Shown here one piece after another: positions 21,995 through 22,851 of a stretch of 22,851 nt of DNA (its first letter is position 1; each line of letters starts with the position of its first letter). Position numbers and translations under genes: made by a program. Source of the DNA: Candidatus Staskawiczbacteria bacterium RIFOXYD1_FULL_32_13. Lineage in GTDB: Bacteria; Patescibacteriota; Minisyncoccia; Minisyncoccales; Staskawiczbacteraceae. The stretch is taken from contig MHPU01000040.1 of the NCBI GenBank assembly GCA_001820485.1, forward strand, positions 1-22,851, given 5' to 3'. The notes under the pieces are model-generated. The model ran no database searches. It saw nothing but the letters and a program-made list of their open reading frames with translations, and was not told the origin of the DNA.

Positions 21995-22020
21995 ATTCGC
22001 TCAAGCCTGTGTGAGTGAAT
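21995..22020. promoter_or_regulatory. Dyad ATTCGCTCA/TGAGTGAAT upstream of operon promoter
   Basis: Arms of 9 bp with one mismatch are separated by 8 bp, starting about 10 bp upstream of the -35 element. The site resembles the dyad at 18276-18302 at the other end of the operon (19 of 27 positions match by direct comparison). It may be an operator. Confidence 0.4.
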
Positions 22021-22048
22021 TCTGGATTCCCGCTTTCGCGGGAATGAC
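22019..22048. repeat. REP-like repeat, family 2, half copy
   Basis: The hairpin ATTCCCGCTTTCGCGGGAAT with flanking TCTGG and GAC matches the right half of the repeat at 15755-15826. It lies upstream of the mazG operon promoter. Confidence 0.85.
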
Positions 22049-22122
22049 AAATAAAAACCTATGACATAATTTAGCGATCGCTTTTTATTGGCGTATTCAT
22101 TCTAACAAAAATCCGTGCTCTC

Positions 22123-22151
22123 TTGACACGGAGTTATAATGTGATAAGATT
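22123..22151 (+). promoter_or_regulatory. Possible plus-strand promoter of a very short transcript
   Basis: TTGACA (22123-22128) is followed at 16 bp by TAAGAT (22145-22150), and a perfect TATAAT (22135-22140) lies closer. Any transcript from here would meet the hairpin and T run at 22165-22206 after about 50 nt, so a small RNA is possible. The NYN gene lies on the opposite strand just beyond. Confidence 0.3.
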
Positions 22152-22164
22152 AATTATACATAGG

Positions 22165-22206
22165 AAAAGGCACTTCTTGAGGTTTCGTCCTCTAGCGGTG
22201 CTTTTT
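22165..22206. terminator. Bidirectional intrinsic terminator after NYN gene
   Basis: AAAAGGCAC (22165-22173) pairs with GTGCTTTTT (22198-22206), and an inner GAGG/CCTC stem is closed by a TTTCGT loop. A T run follows on the plus strand, and CTTTT on the minus strand. It abuts the NYN stop codon at 22206-22208. Confidence 0.75.
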
Positions 22207-22688
22207 CATTTATGCTCAAGTTTATTTTTTAAATTATCCATAAAAACAATTCTTTCTTTTGCTTCTATTTTTAGTAAACTGGAACAAGTTTTTACATAAG
22301 GGCTCATCACAAAACGAAGCTTTTTATTTTTATACAAATGTTTTACAAGTGAATAAAAATCGCCATCACTACTCGCTATAATTGCTTTGTCATAATTTGG
22401 AAAATCAATCATTGCTTGCAAGACTAAATCTGCATCAATATTGCCTTTTATATTTCCATCGCCATCTGGAATGGTTGGCTTAAAAATCAGAACATAACCT
22501 GCTTTTTGTAATTCAGAATAAAGTGGTTGATTCCCCGGAACATAACCAATAAAATAGTAAGCTGTTTTTACAGAATATTTTTCCAGCAAATATCTTCTAA
22601 ATCGAATATAATCTAACTTCCAACCTAAATTTTTTATACCAAGGTTTAAATTTTGACCGTCTATAAACGCAAAATTATTTTCCTCCAT
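22206..22688 (-). CDS. NYN-domain (LabA/DUF88-like) putative RNase
   Basis: This 160-aa protein is a PIN-fold NYN nuclease of full length. The first acidic site is FIDGQNLNLG (8-17), with D10 and N13. The central NIDADLVLQAMIDF (83-96) holds the second and third acidic residues, and KAIIASSDGDFYSLVKHL (101-118) has the S-x-D-G-D-F motif. The acidic set binds Mg2+ for RNA cleavage in related proteins. The substrate here is unknown. It is monocistronic, with a terminator straight after the stop. Its promoter copies the one before the mazG operon, so both units may respond to the same signal. A GGAGG within its own first codons is not a usable ribosome site. Confidence 0.88.
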   Translation of the reverse strand: MEENNFAFIDGQNLNLGIKNLGWKLDYIRFRRYLLEKYSVKTAYYFIGYVPGNQPLYSELQKAGYVLIFKPTIPDGDGNIKGNIDADLVLQAMIDFPNYDKAIIASSDGDFYSLVKHLYKNKKLRFVMSPYVKTCSSLLKIEAKERIVFMDNLKNKLEHK

Positions 22689-22727
22689 AATTAATATTTT
22701 TAAATTTTTTTACTTTAACTTTACTTT

Positions 22728-22756
22728 AATTTACTCCTTTTTTGAGGCGGATTCAA
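22728..22756 (-). promoter_or_regulatory. Promoter of NYN gene (shared type, copy 2)
   Basis: On the minus strand TTGAAT (22756-22751), a 17-bp spacer ending AAAAAAGGAG and TAAATT (22733-22728) are followed by AAAGTAAAGTTAAA. This is nearly identical to 21957-21985. The ATG is 39 nt past the -10. Confidence 0.7.
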
Positions 22757-22851
22757 GTGGGTGCGCTGGTTCATATGATATGATACACCTACTCTTTTAA
22801 AATTATGAAAGGAAAGTATAATGGACGGCATATGACAATATACGGCTCAAT

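Noticed and set aside
1..22851. CRISPR array or complete insertion sequence
   Set aside because: No regularly spaced direct repeats and no transposase gene were seen; repeats here are palindromic REP-like units and short tandem units.

Overview
The window is AT-rich and compact. Nearly every gene is on the minus strand, genes are packed with 1-30 nt gaps or ATGA stop/start overlaps, and UGA acts as a stop at those overlaps. Most minus-strand genes have no clear Shine-Dalgarno sequence. Several core proteins carry in-frame insertions from short AT-rich repeats. Together with small and partly degenerate cell-wall genes, this suggests a Candidate Phyla Radiation (Patescibacteria, Parcubacteria-like) bacterium. 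That is an inference from style; no marker gene was placed phylogenetically.

Layout, left to right. (1) 1-2756: a truncated hypothetical gene, a large secreted LCAT/lipase-like alpha/beta hydrolase and a small membrane protein. (2) 2892-7974: a type III restriction-modification-like operon, Mod, DUF3800 protein, Res helicase/nuclease, flanked by a diverged direct repeat. (3) 8160-9064: a Phd/YefM-RelE/ParE toxin-antitoxin pair with a near-consensus promoter, an operator and a terminator. (4) 9076-11954: RadC-like protein, a CaCA-type cation exchanger and an amino-acid permease, with a palindromic REP-like repeat between. (5) 12010-12681: a G+C-richer histidine phosphatase beside tRNA-Glu(CTC). 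(6) 12720-17594: the division/cell-wall (dcw) cluster in the order mraZ, rsmH, ftsL-like, ftsI, and a stand-alone Mur-ligase fragment. mraZ has three TGG repeats at exact 10-bp period upstream, matching a MraZ operator. The cluster is interrupted by a plus-strand coiled-coil gene cassette and repeats. (7) 17546-18302: an intergenic region with three DnaA-box matches, a second plus-strand small-gene cassette and a cluster of dyads. (8) 18323-22756: an operon of MazG-like NTP pyrophosphohydrolase, a 716-aa three-domain fusion, an unknown protein, a 39-aa membrane peptide and a membrane-anchored winged-helix protein, with an adjacent NYN-domain RNase.

The strongest candidate for an undescribed system is region 8. 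The fusion joins a GIY-YIG nuclease domain, a Schlafen-group-3/DUF2075 helicase domain and a C-terminal LexA/UmuD-type S24 autoprotease. The autoprotease has a Cys-Gly cleavage site and a Ser/Lys pair spaced as in LexA. Its operon and the NYN gene share a near-identical promoter (same -35, same 17-bp spacing, same -10 and start region). I infer a DNA-damage- or phage-triggered nuclease/helicase effector working with nucleotide-pool and RNA-cutting enzymes. None of this has been tested.

Second-tier points are the DUF3800 gene between mod and res, an altered nuclease motif in Res, a -1 frameshifted coiled-coil gene, a Mur-ligase remnant translationally coupled to ftsI, and a set of small Shine-Dalgarno-bearing plus-strand cassettes that look foreign to this genome.
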